A stretch of 64,000 nucleotides of DNA, from NCBI GenBank assembly GCA_910576345.1, contig CAJTIT010000002.1, positions 62,001 to 126,000 of the forward strand. Direction: 5' to 3'. The notes beneath the pieces are model-generated. The model was not told where the DNA came from, searched no databases, and worked only from the letters and a program-made list of their open reading frames with translations. The translations under genes were made by a program, and so were the position numbers. Origin of the DNA: Erysipelotrichales bacterium (GTDB taxonomy: Bacteria; Bacillota_I; Bacilli_A; Erysipelotrichales; Erysipelotrichaceae). Positions 1 through 8,898 of the stretch are shown piece after piece (position 1 is the stretch's first letter; each line of letters begins with the position of its first letter).

Positions 1-255
1 TCCACGAAAAAAGATGCACGTATGTTTGTTAGAATGATGACAAGCAAAGCGGCAGAATGCGAAATCGATTCACAAGGGAGAGTGCTGTTGCCATCGACGC
101 TCATTTCCTTAGCTAACATACAAAAAGAATGCCGCATCATCGGTGCTGCCAATCATATCGAGATTTGGGCGAAAGAACAGTGGGAAACGATGGATAACGA
201 AGCAAACGAAAGCTTTGAAGAAATCGCTGAAAACTTGACGGAATTTATTCTATGA
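1..255 (+). CDS. mraZ: Transcriptional regulator MraZ (C-terminal part)
   Basis: The frame is open from the first base, so only the last ~84 residues are present. They contain the signature of the second AbrB-like half of MraZ (DSQGRVLLP, near residues 24-32 of the visible part) and the usual short acidic tail. MraZ is a DNA-binding regulator of the division and cell wall (dcw) cluster that binds repeats upstream of its own gene; that promoter lies outside the window. The stop overlaps the rsmH start in an ATGA arrangement, the usual coupled order of Bacillota. Start and N-terminal half are missing because of the window edge, not through decay. Confidence 0.93.
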   Translation, partial: STKKDARMFVRMMTSKAAECEIDSQGRVLLPSTLISLANIQKECRIIGAANHIEIWAKEQWETMDNEANESFEEIAENLTEFIL

Positions 256-1184
256 AACATATCAGCGTATTATTAAAGGAAAGTGTAGATGCGCTTCATT
301 TAAAAGAGAGCGGCATTTATGTAGATGGCACGCTTGGACGTGGCGGACACAGCCAAGCGATATTACATCGGATTCCCAATGGACATTTATATGCATTTGA
401 TCGTGATCAAAGCGCAATAGAGGAATCAAAACAGCGACTATCGGACATTGGTAAGAATGTAACGTTGATTCATGCCAATTTCTCAACGATGAGGGAGGAA
501 CTGAAAAAACGTGGCGTTACGAAAGTAGATGGCATTTTATTGGATCTGGGTGTTTCTTCACCGCAATTCGATGAAGCAGATCGTGGCTTTTCTTATCGTT
601 TTGATGCGCCACTGGATATGAGAATGGATCGCACGCAGACAAAAACCGCATATGAGATCGTCAATACATGGGATGCTAAAGACTTGGTGAACGTATTGCA
701 TCGTTATGGTGAAGAATCTTTCGCAAAATTGATTGTGAAACAAATTGTGAGCGCACGAGAAAAACAGCCGATTGAAACGACATTGCAATTGGTTGACATC
801 ATACGAAGCGCCTTGCCGGAAAAAATCTTACATAAAAAAGGGCATCCGGCAAAAAAGACGTTTCAAGCCATTCGTATCGCAGTCAATGATGAACTGGAAG
901 AATTACATACGGCATTAAAACAAGGGTTGGATTTATTACATCCAGGGGGCAGATTCTGCGTGATTTCTTTTCATTCTTTGGAAGATCGCATGGTAAAGGA
1001 AGCCTTTAAACAGGTAAGCATGCCACCTCAATTGGATAAGCGACTTCCTATCATGCCTATTGATTTGCCCAAAGCAGATTATCGGCTCGTTTATAAAAAA
1101 CCAATAACGGCAAGTGAAACAGAATTGATATATAACAATCGTTCGCATTCAGCGAAACTAAGAGTAATAGAAAGGATTTCGTAA
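252..1184 (+). CDS. rsmH: 16S rRNA (cytosine(1402)-N(4))-methyltransferase
   Basis: This 310-residue protein has full family length. It shows the SAM-binding loop (VDGTLGRGGHSQAIL, residues 24-38), the DGILLDLGVSSPQFD block (93-107) and the C-terminal motif CVISFHSLEDRMVK. RsmH methylates N4 of C1402 in the decoding centre of 16S rRNA together with RsmI. The start codon overlaps the mraZ stop by 4 bases and ftsL follows after 3 bases, so the three genes are translationally coupled. Nothing is unusual about it. Confidence 0.97.
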   Translation: MKHISVLLKESVDALHLKESGIYVDGTLGRGGHSQAILHRIPNGHLYAFDRDQSAIEESKQRLSDIGKNVTLIHANFSTMREELKKRGVTKVDGILLDLGVSSPQFDEADRGFSYRFDAPLDMRMDRTQTKTAYEIVNTWDAKDLVNVLHRYGEESFAKLIVKQIVSAREKQPIETTLQLVDIIRSALPEKILHKKGHPAKKTFQAIRIAVNDELEELHTALKQGLDLLHPGGRFCVISFHSLEDRMVKEAFKQVSMPPQLDKRLPIMPIDLPKADYRLVYKKPITASETELIYNNRSHSAKLRVIERIS

Positions 1185-1187
1185 ACA

Positions 1188-1484
1188 ATGGCAAAAATTA
1201 TTAGAAAAAAACGCAAATTAAGAATACAAGCATTGATATCGTTGTTTTTCTTTTTTTCCTTTATTTTTTATCTATGTGCCATGACAGGACTGAAATCCTA
1301 TAATGTCACATTGGCAAAAAAAGTAGAGACGAAACAAGAACATCTTGCAGATGTTCAAGAAAAAGTAACCACATTGGAAGCGATAATCAAAGAACTTTCC
1401 AATTATGAGGCTATTGCCAAAATTGCAGAAAAAGATGGTATGCGCGCAATACAGTCCAATGTGAAATTATTGAATGGAGAATAA
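1188..1484 (+). CDS. ftsL: Cell division protein FtsL
   Basis: This is a 98-residue bitopic protein with a short Lys/Arg-rich cytoplasmic N-terminus, one membrane segment (about residues 14-34) and a heptad-like external part (about 40-80). That is the architecture of FtsL, which joins DivIC and DivIB and activates the FtsW/PBP2B septal synthase. Sequence conservation in the family is low, so the call rests on topology, size and its place between rsmH and the class B PBP. It is 3 bases downstream of rsmH. Confidence 0.88.
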   Translation: MAKIIRKKRKLRIQALISLFFFFSFIFYLCAMTGLKSYNVTLAKKVETKQEHLADVQEKVTTLEAIIKELSNYEAIAKIAEKDGMRAIQSNVKLLNGE

Positions 1485-1496
1485 AAAGATGATGGA

Positions 1497-1521
1497 TAGG
1501 GAACCTAAGGTTTCCCTTTTT
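1497..1521 (+). terminator. Hairpin with short U-tract between ftsL and pbpB
   Basis: An inverted repeat (AGGGAACC / GGTTTCCCT, loop TAA, one bulge) is followed directly by five T residues. It sits in the 59-bp ftsL-pbpB gap, 10 bases before the pbpB ribosome binding site (AGAGGT, 1531-1536). It could act as a weak terminator or attenuator that lowers PBP expression relative to ftsL. The T-tract is short, so strong termination is doubtful. Confidence 0.5.
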
Positions 1522-1543
1522 CGACAGAAAAGAGGTAAAAAAC

Positions 1544-3712
1544 ATGAATCCAAAACGTGCCAATCGAACGTTGAATCAAATTCTCATCATCTGTATCGTT
1601 GTCGCAAGTCTTGTGGTCATGAATATTTTATATACGATGATTACGAAAGCGCATTTTCGTAGCGGCATCGGTGTGATGCCATACAGTAGTTCCGCTGATA
1701 AGACACGCTCCATAACAGCGAATCGCGGCTATATCTATGATCGCAATCAAGAAATCATTGCACAGGATATTGATACATATACGATTTATGCGATTTTGGA
1801 TACTTCTCATACCGGCATCGGTGATGTGCCGGCCTATGTTATGGATGTCAAAACTACGGTACAGAAACTCGCGCCCATTTTGAATATGAGCGAAGATGAA
1901 ATGACAAATTATTTTGAAACAGCTTTGGCTGCCAATATGTATCAGACAGAGTTTGGATTAAAGGGTAAAAATTTATCAGTGACGCAAAAGGAAGCCATTG
2001 ATGCATTGGAACTACCCGGTATTGAGTTTAACAAAGCGTCCAAGCGTTTTTATCCAAACGGAAAATTCGCATCCCATTTGATTGGTTATGCTCAATACGA
2101 TGAAGAGTTAAAGCGAACGGTAGGAAAAATGGGAGTGGAACAGTATTTGGATGAGGAATTAAAAGGAACTGATGGAATCGAGCGTTATAATTCTACTGCC
2201 AGCGGTACGATTTTATCCAAAATGGTTGTAGAGAAAGCGGTCAATGGAAAAGATGTTTATCTGACTTTAGATAAAAACGTACAAGTTGCATTAGAAAAAT
2301 GTATGGAGGATACGATGAAATCATTTCATTCACAACGTGCATGGGGTGTTGTGATGGAAGTAGAAACCGGCAGGATTTTGGGGTATTCCGCATATCCAAC
2401 ATTTGATTTGAATCTATTGAATGATATTAAAGATTATACGAATGTGCCAAGTGAATATTTTTATGAACCGGGCTCCGTTATGAAGGGTATCACTTATGCG
2501 GCAGCGATTGATTCCGGTAATTATCCGACCAACAGTTCGTTTAACAGCGGTACGTTTTATATGGGAATCGATGAAAAGGGAAAAGCCTATCGTGCCAGTT
2601 CAAAAGCAGATGCCCAATCGACCATTCAAGATGCGCTTGGAAAAAACTACGGTGTCATCAGTTTTGAGGAAGGATTTGCGCGATCCAGTAATATAGCGAT
2701 TTGTGAAATGTTGACAAAGTATTTGCCGACTGATGTGTTTGAAAAATATCTGGATCGTTTCGGCTTTTTCAAGAAGGTAGGAATGGAAGGTGTCAACGAA
2801 GGTACCGGACAAAAAAACTTTACATATCCGATTGAAAAATTGACAACCGGTTTTGGTCAAGGATCCAGTGTGACGGCAATGCAGATGGTACAGGCGTATT
2901 CTGCTTTGTTTAATGATGGAAAAATGATGAAACCATATTATATTGACCGGATTCAAGATAGCTACAGTGGAGAAATATTGAAACAGAATTCGCCGGAAGT
3001 CGCAGGGGAGCCGATATCTAAAGAAACGGCAGATAAAATGAAAGATTTGATGAAAGATGTCGTTAATGAGAAAATCGGCACCGGTTATTTCCGTTTTCAT
3101 ATGGATGATGTGACGGTCATTGGAAAAACAGGTACCGGAGAAATCGCTAAAAACGGTCAGTACGGAAAGGATACCTATGTGAATTCTTTTATGGCAGCGG
3201 CGCCTGCAGATGATCCAAAAGTTATGATGTATTATGTATTTGAAAGTGCGGATATATTGTACTCCAATGGCGATTATTTTAAATCCGCATTTCGTCAAGG
3301 TTTGATTGCGACCGGTGTAACTGGTGATAATGATGCATCAAGTGAGGATTATTCTGGATGGCAGGAATATCAAATGCCATTACTTGCCAATCACTCTTTG
3401 GATTATGCCAATAACAAAATCAAATCCATTGGTGTAAAGAAAGTCGTTATTGGTGATGGCTCCAATATTATCAAGCAATATCCGGAAGTGGATGATAAGG
3501 TCGTAACGAAACAGAATGTTTTCTTATTGACGGACGGAGCCAATATTACCATGCCGGATATGAAAGGGTGGTCTTTGAAAGATGTGAAGCAGTATGCGGC
3601 ATTGTCGGGTATGAATATCACATGGTCTGGGAGTGGATCGGTAAGTGCTCAGAATATCAAGTCAGGAGAAAACATCACGAATAAAACAGAGATTAAATTA
3701 ACTTTAAAGTAA
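1544..3712 (+). CDS. pbpB: Class B penicillin-binding protein with PASTA domains (PBP2B/FtsI type)
   Basis: This is a 722-residue septal transpeptidase. In order it has an N-terminal membrane anchor (about 12-32), a PBP dimerisation domain, the transpeptidase domain with all three active-site motifs (S311-V-M-K314, SSN in RSSNIA, and K528-T-G), and a C-terminal tail of about 100 residues with PASTA-type repeats (ending in ENITNKTEIKLTLK). The family crosslinks peptidoglycan at the division septum with FtsW, and PASTA domains bind peptidoglycan or muropeptides. ATG 1544 follows an AGAGGT site. Only ftsL precedes it; mraY and murD do not follow, so the dcw cluster is split here. Confidence 0.95.
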   Translation: MNPKRANRTLNQILIICIVVASLVVMNILYTMITKAHFRSGIGVMPYSSSADKTRSITANRGYIYDRNQEIIAQDIDTYTIYAILDTSHTGIGDVPAYVMDVKTTVQKLAPILNMSEDEMTNYFETALAANMYQTEFGLKGKNLSVTQKEAIDALELPGIEFNKASKRFYPNGKFASHLIGYAQYDEELKRTVGKMGVEQYLDEELKGTDGIERYNSTASGTILSKMVVEKAVNGKDVYLTLDKNVQVALEKCMEDTMKSFHSQRAWGVVMEVETGRILGYSAYPTFDLNLLNDIKDYTNVPSEYFYEPGSVMKGITYAAAIDSGNYPTNSSFNSGTFYMGIDEKGKAYRASSKADAQSTIQDALGKNYGVISFEEGFARSSNIAICEMLTKYLPTDVFEKYLDRFGFFKKVGMEGVNEGTGQKNFTYPIEKLTTGFGQGSSVTAMQMVQAYSALFNDGKMMKPYYIDRIQDSYSGEILKQNSPEVAGEPISKETADKMKDLMKDVVNEKIGTGYFRFHMDDVTVIGKTGTGEIAKNGQYGKDTYVNSFMAAAPADDPKVMMYYVFESADILYSNGDYFKSAFRQGLIATGVTGDNDASSEDYSGWQEYQMPLLANHSLDYANNKIKSIGVKKVVIGDGSNIIKQYPEVDDKVVTKQNVFLLTDGANITMPDMKGWSLKDVKQYAALSGMNITWSGSGSVSAQNIKSGENITNKTEIKLTLK

Positions 3713-3742
3713 AGCTATGAGTGTATGATTCATAGCTTTTTG
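3711..3742 (+). terminator. Intrinsic terminator of the mraZ-pbpB operon
   Basis: A perfect 8-bp stem (AGCTATGA / TCATAGCT, 3713-3720 and 3730-3737) is followed by five T residues, starting within the pbpB stop codon. It ends the division operon ahead of the convergent gene at 3778. Confidence 0.85.
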
Positions 3743-3777
3743 TTTGAATTGATCATGTATCCATCATAGAAATCTCA

Positions 3778-4686
3778 TCATGAAGGAAAAAAAGGAAAGA
3801 ACACATATGTGATGCTTGCGGATAAAATTGCTTGCAGTATACGACATATGAAGTATTTACGATAAGATAATGCACATGCATCACACATGCACATAACTTG
3901 AAGATGAACACAGAAACCGCCAAAAGATAGCAATGCGCTTAACAAAGCAAGCTGAAGGCGCAAAGAAATTGGCAATGAGGAAATGAGCAGGGATCCGCTG
4001 GAGAACTCAATCACGATGCGTAAAAACATTTGCAAAACTATCGGAAGAAATTGTACCAACAATGCGCCGATGCTCATACATAGCATCAAATAACCGCCAA
4101 TCAAATACAATGTTTTGCCACTATCGATAATGGATGTTTTCAAAGAAGTCATAAAAGGTAGCGGCGCAGCGCTTGTTTGTCTGCTAGTGATGTCATGTGA
4201 TCTGCTTAAAAACAATAAGATAAATCCACTGAGTAACTGGATACAAAACAGCCATATACCAAGAGTCGAAGAGTGATACAACACCGTTCCACATGTCATG
4301 ATCACAAAACCAGGGGTGGCGAAAGAACATGAAAGAATCAAGCGTTTTGCGTCCTGTGGAAGACATGCGCCTTGTTTTACTTGCTCATTTATAAAAGCCG
4401 CAGAAGACGGAAATCCCAAAAACATCATCGCAAAAACATAAGAAATGCTTTGTTTGGATATATGAAACACATGTGAAAAAATGGGCGCAAACGGTTTTGT
4501 GCACCATGACAATATAGATTGAGAAAACATAAGTTTTACAACGACCATAATCACAAACATAGACGGTACCAGTTTTTCAAACCATATTTTTAAAGCATGT
4601 ATGCTCATATCATAATTCAAATTGCCATATATTAACATAAGCAGAAATACAAGGAGCAGCATCATAGCGCTGATTTTTTTTAACAT
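3778..4686 (-). CDS. YlbJ-like nucleoside-recognition (Gate) family membrane protein
   Basis: This 302-residue polytopic protein has about eight hydrophobic segments. The GFPSSAAFINE block near residue 110 and the FGGFCVHLQV block near 256 match the repeated Gate motifs of the sporulation protein YlbJ. In Bacillus YlbJ is needed for spore formation, but relatives occur in non-sporulating Firmicutes with unknown substrates. The start at 4686 has a GGTGATGA site 5 bases upstream. It stands alone, convergent to pbpB and divergent from the cation transporter. Family assignment is fairly sure; a sporulation role here is not shown. Confidence 0.75.
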   Translation of the reverse strand: MLKKISAMMLLLVFLLMLIYGNLNYDMSIHALKIWFEKLVPSMFVIMVVVKLMFSQSILSWCTKPFAPIFSHVFHISKQSISYVFAMMFLGFPSSAAFINEQVKQGACLPQDAKRLILSCSFATPGFVIMTCGTVLYHSSTLGIWLFCIQLLSGFILLFLSRSHDITSRQTSAAPLPFMTSLKTSIIDSGKTLYLIGGYLMLCMSIGALLVQFLPIVLQMFLRIVIEFSSGSLLISSLPISLRLQLALLSALLSFGGFCVHLQVMCMCDACALSYRKYFICRILQAILSASITYVFFPFFPS

Positions 4687-4796
4687 AAATCATCACCCAG
4701 TAAAGAATATGAAATCTATCATAATTTCATGAGATATCTTTATGAAAAAAATTTTTTATGTTAAAATGATACTCCATGTTAAAGAGGTGAAACACC

Positions 4797-5981
4797 ATGA
4801 TGAAATTTCTGATTGCACATCGTATTCAAGACTATGAAAATGTACAAGACGAAGCAGTAAGAGAAGCATATGGAAGTATATTGAGCTTTGTTGGGATACT
4901 TACAAATCTTTTTTTGTTTGTATTCAAGTTTTTGGCAGGTACGCTGTCTGGTAGTGTATCCATTACAGCAGATGCGATCAATAATCTTTCCGATGCAGGA
5001 AGTTCCGTTATTTCTTGGATCAGCTTTAAATTATCCAACCGTCCGGCTGATGAAGAACATCCTTTCGGACATGCACGTTATGAATATATCGCTTCACTTG
5101 TGGTCGCATTTTTCATTCTGTTTCTTGGCATTGAATTGATCAAATCCTCATTTGACAAGATTGTACACCCGGAAGCTGTTTCGTTTTCTTATCTGAGTGC
5201 AATAATTCTTGCGGTGTCCATTGCGGCCAAATTCTGGATGTTCTCTTATAATCGCAAATATGGAAAATTGTTAAACAGCACTGTAATGGCAGCGACAGCC
5301 GCTGATTCAATTTCGGACTGTATGGCGACCGGAGCCGTGTTATTATCGACTTGTTTATCGCCGCTCATTCATTTTAATCTGGATGGCTATATGGGTGTGG
5401 TTGTCGCATTGTTTATCATCGTTGCCGGAGGAAAAATCGTGAAAGAAACACTGGATATGTTATTAGGGAAATCTCCGGATAAAGATGAAGTAAAGGCGAT
5501 TATCGATTTTATTAAGGCTTACGATGGGGTATTGGGTATCCACGATTTGATGATTCACGATTATGGCCCGGGGAAACGCTTTGGATCGGTGCATGTAGAA
5601 GTAGATGCACATGAGGATATATTTACGTCTCACGATATGATTGATAATATTGAGCGTGAAATGAACCAAGCTTTACAGATTCAAATGGTGATTCATATGG
5701 ATCCAATCGATCTTTTGGATGAGGAAACCAATGAGATGCGCAGTGAAATGAAAATGATCGTACAAAAAATCCACCCGGATTTGTCCATTCATGATTTTCG
5801 TATGGTGAGAGGCACCACACACACGAATTTGATTTTTGATTGTTTGGTTCCCCATCATGTAAATATGGATAATGTGGAAATATTGGCTGGTATCAATGAG
5901 CGTCTAGCATACTTGAATAAGACGTATTATGTCGTCGTGACTTTTGATCGTGCCTATACAACGGATATAAAACAATCATAA
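4797..5981 (+). CDS. Cation diffusion facilitator (CDF) transporter
   Basis: This 394-residue inner-membrane metal/proton antiporter has about six membrane helices. The metal-site aspartates are visible in TM2 (D59 and D66 in ADAINNLSDAG) and TM5 (AADSISDCM), with the HPFGHARYEY loop at residues 88-97 and a cytoplasmic C-terminal metal-sensing domain (about 215-390). The family exports Zn, Mn, Fe or Cd; which one cannot be read here, although the D-xxx-D rather than H-xxx-D type of sites leans towards manganese or broad specificity. The C-terminal part is longer than in short CDFs. It is monocistronic, with AAGAGGTGA upstream of the ATG. Confidence 0.9.
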   Translation: MMKFLIAHRIQDYENVQDEAVREAYGSILSFVGILTNLFLFVFKFLAGTLSGSVSITADAINNLSDAGSSVISWISFKLSNRPADEEHPFGHARYEYIASLVVAFFILFLGIELIKSSFDKIVHPEAVSFSYLSAIILAVSIAAKFWMFSYNRKYGKLLNSTVMAATAADSISDCMATGAVLLSTCLSPLIHFNLDGYMGVVVALFIIVAGGKIVKETLDMLLGKSPDKDEVKAIIDFIKAYDGVLGIHDLMIHDYGPGKRFGSVHVEVDAHEDIFTSHDMIDNIEREMNQALQIQMVIHMDPIDLLDEETNEMRSEMKMIVQKIHPDLSIHDFRMVRGTTHTNLIFDCLVPHHVNMDNVEILAGINERLAYLNKTYYVVVTFDRAYTTDIKQS

Positions 5982-6035
5982 AAATCAGAATGTTTTTTTG
6001 AATTACGATTATGGACATACAAATTTGGTAATCTA

Positions 6036-6044
6036 TGGTATAAT
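6036..6044 (+). promoter_or_regulatory. Extended -10 promoter for the S1 protein/pgi operon
   Basis: TGGTATAAT is a perfect TGnTATAAT extended -10 box 25 bases before the start at 6069. No good -35 box is present, as is usual for extended -10 promoters. Confidence 0.6.
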
Positions 6045-6068
6045 AATTCACATGGAGATGGTGCTTTC

Positions 6069-6455
6069 ATGCAAATCAAAACAGGAGATATCGTAAACGG
6101 AATCATAACCGGTATTCAGCCATATGGTGCATTTGTGACTGTGGAAGGAGGTCACAAGGGTCTAATTCATATATCTGAAATCAGCGGACGATATGTAAAT
6201 GATGTTCATAATTTTGTTCGCTTGAATGAAGTGGTGAAGGTGAAAGTGTTGGAAATAAATCAACAAGAAGAGCATCTTCGGCTGTCCTTAAAAGCAGTTA
6301 CGCCAAACAAAAAACGATTTCATACGATGAAGCGTTATCCTGTTCCATTATTACCAAATTCACAAATTGGATTTTCATCTTTGAAGGAAAAGTTAGATGA
6401 ATGGATCGAACAAGCATACCAAACATATAAGGAGGAAAAGTATGATAACATTTGA
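6069..6455 (+). CDS. yugI: S1 RNA-binding domain protein (YugI/CvfD type)
   Basis: This 128-residue protein is built around one S1 domain (residues 3-73; GDIVNGIITGIQPYGAFVTV and GLIHISEIS are typical) plus a basic tail. Family members such as general stress protein 13/YugI and CvfD bind RNA or ribosomes and act as post-transcriptional regulators. Its last 14 bases overlap the pgi start, so the two are translationally coupled. The same S1-pgi order is seen in other Firmicutes. Its RNA targets are unknown. Confidence 0.85.
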   Translation: MQIKTGDIVNGIITGIQPYGAFVTVEGGHKGLIHISEISGRYVNDVHNFVRLNEVVKVKVLEINQQEEHLRLSLKAVTPNKKRFHTMKRYPVPLLPNSQIGFSSLKEKLDEWIEQAYQTYKEEKYDNI

Positions 6456-7722
6456 TGCGAGTCATGCACATTTGAGAGAAGAAATCAGCGCTTATCAAGC
6501 AAAAGTGGATGCCTGTCATGCGGCGCTCATGAACAAAAGCGGCAAAGGCAATGATTATGTTGGCTGGGTAGAATGGCCTCATACATATGACAAAGAAGAA
6601 TTTGCACGAATCAAGTCATGTGCAAAGCGTATGGCAGATATGTGTGATGTGTTCGTCGTATGTGGCATTGGCGGTTCCTATTTGGGAGCACGTGCTGCGA
6701 TTGAAATGATGAATGGTTTGTTTAGCAAACAAAAAATCGAAGTATTATTTATTGGGAATACGTTTTCATCCACCTATATTGCGCAAATGTTGGACTATTT
6801 GAAAGATAAGGAAGTATGCGTCAACGTCATTTCCAAATCTGGCACAACTACAGAAACTTCGTTGGCATTCCGTCTTTTAAAACAGATGATGGAAGAAAAA
6901 TATGGGAAAGAAGACAGTGCGAAACGAATCGTGGCGACTACAGATAAGGCACGAGGAACGCTGAAGAAAATTGCGGATGAAGAAGGATATGAAACCTTTG
7001 TGATTCCGGATGATATTGGTGGTCGCTTTTCTGTCATAACACCGGTTGGATTACTCCCTATTGCGGTTGCGGGCATTGATATAGATGAAATGATGACAGG
7101 TCTCAAACAAGCGTATGAAGATATGGCAACGTCCGATCTTAAGAAAAATTCAGCGTATGCATACGCTGTGAGTCGCAGAATTCTACAAAACATGGGCAAA
7201 GATGCGGAAATGTTTGTGACATATGAACCAAGCATGTCTATGGTTGCGGAATGGTGGAAGCAGTTGTTTGGTGAAAGTGAAGGCAAAGATGGAAAAGGGA
7301 TTTTACCGTGCAGTGCAACATTTTCTACGGATTTACATTCTTTGGGACAATTCATTCAAGAAGGAAAAAAAGTATTATATGAAACACTTGTTTTAGTGGA
7401 TCAGCCAATGACGGATCTCACATTCCCTAGTGCAACAGAGGATGTGGACGGCATGAACTATTTGGCCGGAAAATCCATTGACTGGGTCAATAAAATGGCT
7501 GCCCAAGGAACATTGGAAGCACATGAAGTGACTGGGAATGTGCCAAATTTGTTAATTACGATTCCGGATATGAGCGCAAAAACATTTGGATACATGTGTT
7601 ATTTCTTCTTCCGTGCATGTGCAATGACTTGTTACCTATTGGATATCAATCCTTTTAATCAACCAGGGGTAGAAGTATATAAGAAAAATATGTTCCGTTT
7701 GCTTGGGAAAAATGAATCATAA
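6442..7722 (+). CDS. pgi: Glucose-6-phosphate isomerase
   Basis: This 426-residue cytoplasmic enzyme interconverts glucose 6-phosphate and fructose 6-phosphate in glycolysis. The sugar-phosphate SIS motifs are clear: GIGGSYLGARAA, ISKSGTTTE, the signature DIGGRFSVITPVGLLP, and the catalytic loop with HSLGQFIQEG. The start at 6442 is chosen because GGAGGAA (6431-6437) lies 4 bases upstream and the homologues begin with MITFDASH; an in-frame ATG at 6397 lies inside the preceding S1 gene and lacks a site. A terminator follows. Confidence 0.96.
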   Translation: MITFDASHAHLREEISAYQAKVDACHAALMNKSGKGNDYVGWVEWPHTYDKEEFARIKSCAKRMADMCDVFVVCGIGGSYLGARAAIEMMNGLFSKQKIEVLFIGNTFSSTYIAQMLDYLKDKEVCVNVISKSGTTTETSLAFRLLKQMMEEKYGKEDSAKRIVATTDKARGTLKKIADEEGYETFVIPDDIGGRFSVITPVGLLPIAVAGIDIDEMMTGLKQAYEDMATSDLKKNSAYAYAVSRRILQNMGKDAEMFVTYEPSMSMVAEWWKQLFGESEGKDGKGILPCSATFSTDLHSLGQFIQEGKKVLYETLVLVDQPMTDLTFPSATEDVDGMNYLAGKSIDWVNKMAAQGTLEAHEVTGNVPNLLITIPDMSAKTFGYMCYFFFRACAMTCYLLDINPFNQPGVEVYKKNMFRLLGKNES

Positions 7723-7729
7723 ATGAAAC

Positions 7730-7757
7730 AGCCTCATATGAACGTATGAGGTTCTTT
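7730..7757 (+). terminator. Intrinsic terminator after pgi
   Basis: A 7-bp stem (CCTCATA / TATGAGG, 7732-7738 and 7745-7751) is followed by TTCTTTTCT. Confidence 0.75.
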
Positions 7758-7861
7758 TCTATAATGAATATATTTGTAGTAAAAATGATCTTATCAATAA
7801 GTTGCATCTATAAATAATGCATGGGATGCGCTATAATATGAGAAGAAAGCAGGTACATTTT

Positions 7862-8710
7862 ATGAAAATATCTAACCAACGTTATGAAATTACATTTTGC
7901 ACAAAAGGTGGTGAAATGCAGTCGTTTTTGGATAAAGAAACAGGCATTGAATATCTTTATCAAGGCGATACGCCGTATTGGAGCGGAAAGAATCCGGCTT
8001 TGTTTCCGATGATTGGCAATACGTATACAAAAGACTATGAAATTGATGGAAAAAAATATGCGATGAAAAATCATGGTTTGATTCGTTATCAAGATTTGAC
8101 ATGCATTGAACAAGATGATCATTCAATTACATTTGCGTTTACAGATACGCAAGAAACAAGAAAGCAATATCCCTTTCCGTTTCAATATCAAGTGCATTAT
8201 GCATTACAAGATCGTCAAGTAACGATTACTTATGAAATCACCAATACAGGAGCCAAAGATATGCCGTTTATGTTTGGACTACATCCGGCATTCTTATGTC
8301 CATTGACAAAATCAGAAACTTTTGAAGATTATCGCTTGATTTTCAGTAACGAAGAACATGTGGAACAACTGAAGTTTAAAAACGGTGTTTCATATGAAAG
8401 CGTGGATGTAAAAGAGATACCGTTACGATATGATTGGATAGTCAATGAAGATACCGTGATTTATAAAAATTGCCGCAGCGCATATGTGACGTTGCAGGGA
8501 AAAGAACATGGCGTGAAAGTTTCTATTGCAGGGTATCCGTTTTTGGCATTTTGGACACCAAAAGAAGGTGCGCCATTTATCTGTATTGAACCATGGTTGG
8601 GTCATGGCGATTTCGAACCAAGCAAAGAAGATTTTTATCATCGAGAGGGTACATTGATTCTTTCTCCTAAGAAGACATTTACCACTTCTTATATAATTGA
8701 AGTTTTCTGA
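7862..8710 (+). CDS. Aldose 1-epimerase family protein (LacX/GalM-like)
   Basis: This 282-residue beta-sandwich protein belongs to the galactose mutarotase family. It has the FPMIGNTYT segment, the putative catalytic HGLIR (H71) and the GLHPAFLCP motif holding the second histidine. It matches the short LacX-like subgroup, whose members probably interconvert sugar anomers, though the natural substrate is often unproven. The start at 7862 (MKISNQRYE) is preferred over the upstream ATG at 7817 because it aligns with the family N-terminus; the ribosome site (AGGT, 7851-7854) is weak. A TATAAT box lies at 7832-7837. It is flanked by terminators on both sides. Confidence 0.85.
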   Translation: MKISNQRYEITFCTKGGEMQSFLDKETGIEYLYQGDTPYWSGKNPALFPMIGNTYTKDYEIDGKKYAMKNHGLIRYQDLTCIEQDDHSITFAFTDTQETRKQYPFPFQYQVHYALQDRQVTITYEITNTGAKDMPFMFGLHPAFLCPLTKSETFEDYRLIFSNEEHVEQLKFKNGVSYESVDVKEIPLRYDWIVNEDTVIYKNCRSAYVTLQGKEHGVKVSIAGYPFLAFWTPKEGAPFICIEPWLGHGDFEPSKEDFYHREGTLILSPKKTFTTSYIIEVF

Positions 8711-8722
8711 TTTCACAGTTTC

Positions 8723-8753
8723 AAGAAGCATGTAAAAGTGCTTCTTTTTTTTG
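8723..8753 (+). terminator. Intrinsic terminator after the aldose epimerase gene
   Basis: An 8-bp perfect stem (AAGAAGCA / TGCTTCTT, 8723-8730 and 8739-8746) is followed by a run of T. Confidence 0.85.
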
Positions 8754-8898
8754 CTTAAATTGAATGAAATTACCAATTTTTAGGAAACAATTTGTTGATA
8801 ATTGAATAAAAAAACACAAAAATGTATATATTTTTTATAATGATAATTGACAAATTCTAAACTATACAATAACATTAAAAACAATGAGGTGACCCATT

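Noticed and set aside
2600-3298. A 232-codon minus-strand frame opposite pbpB
   Set aside because: Shadow frame rich in Ile/His/Phe/Cys with no ribosome site; pbpB on the other strand is certain.
6795-7355. A 186-codon minus-strand frame opposite pgi
   Set aside because: Antisense shadow of a conserved gene with Ser/Ile/Val-biased composition and no ribosome site.
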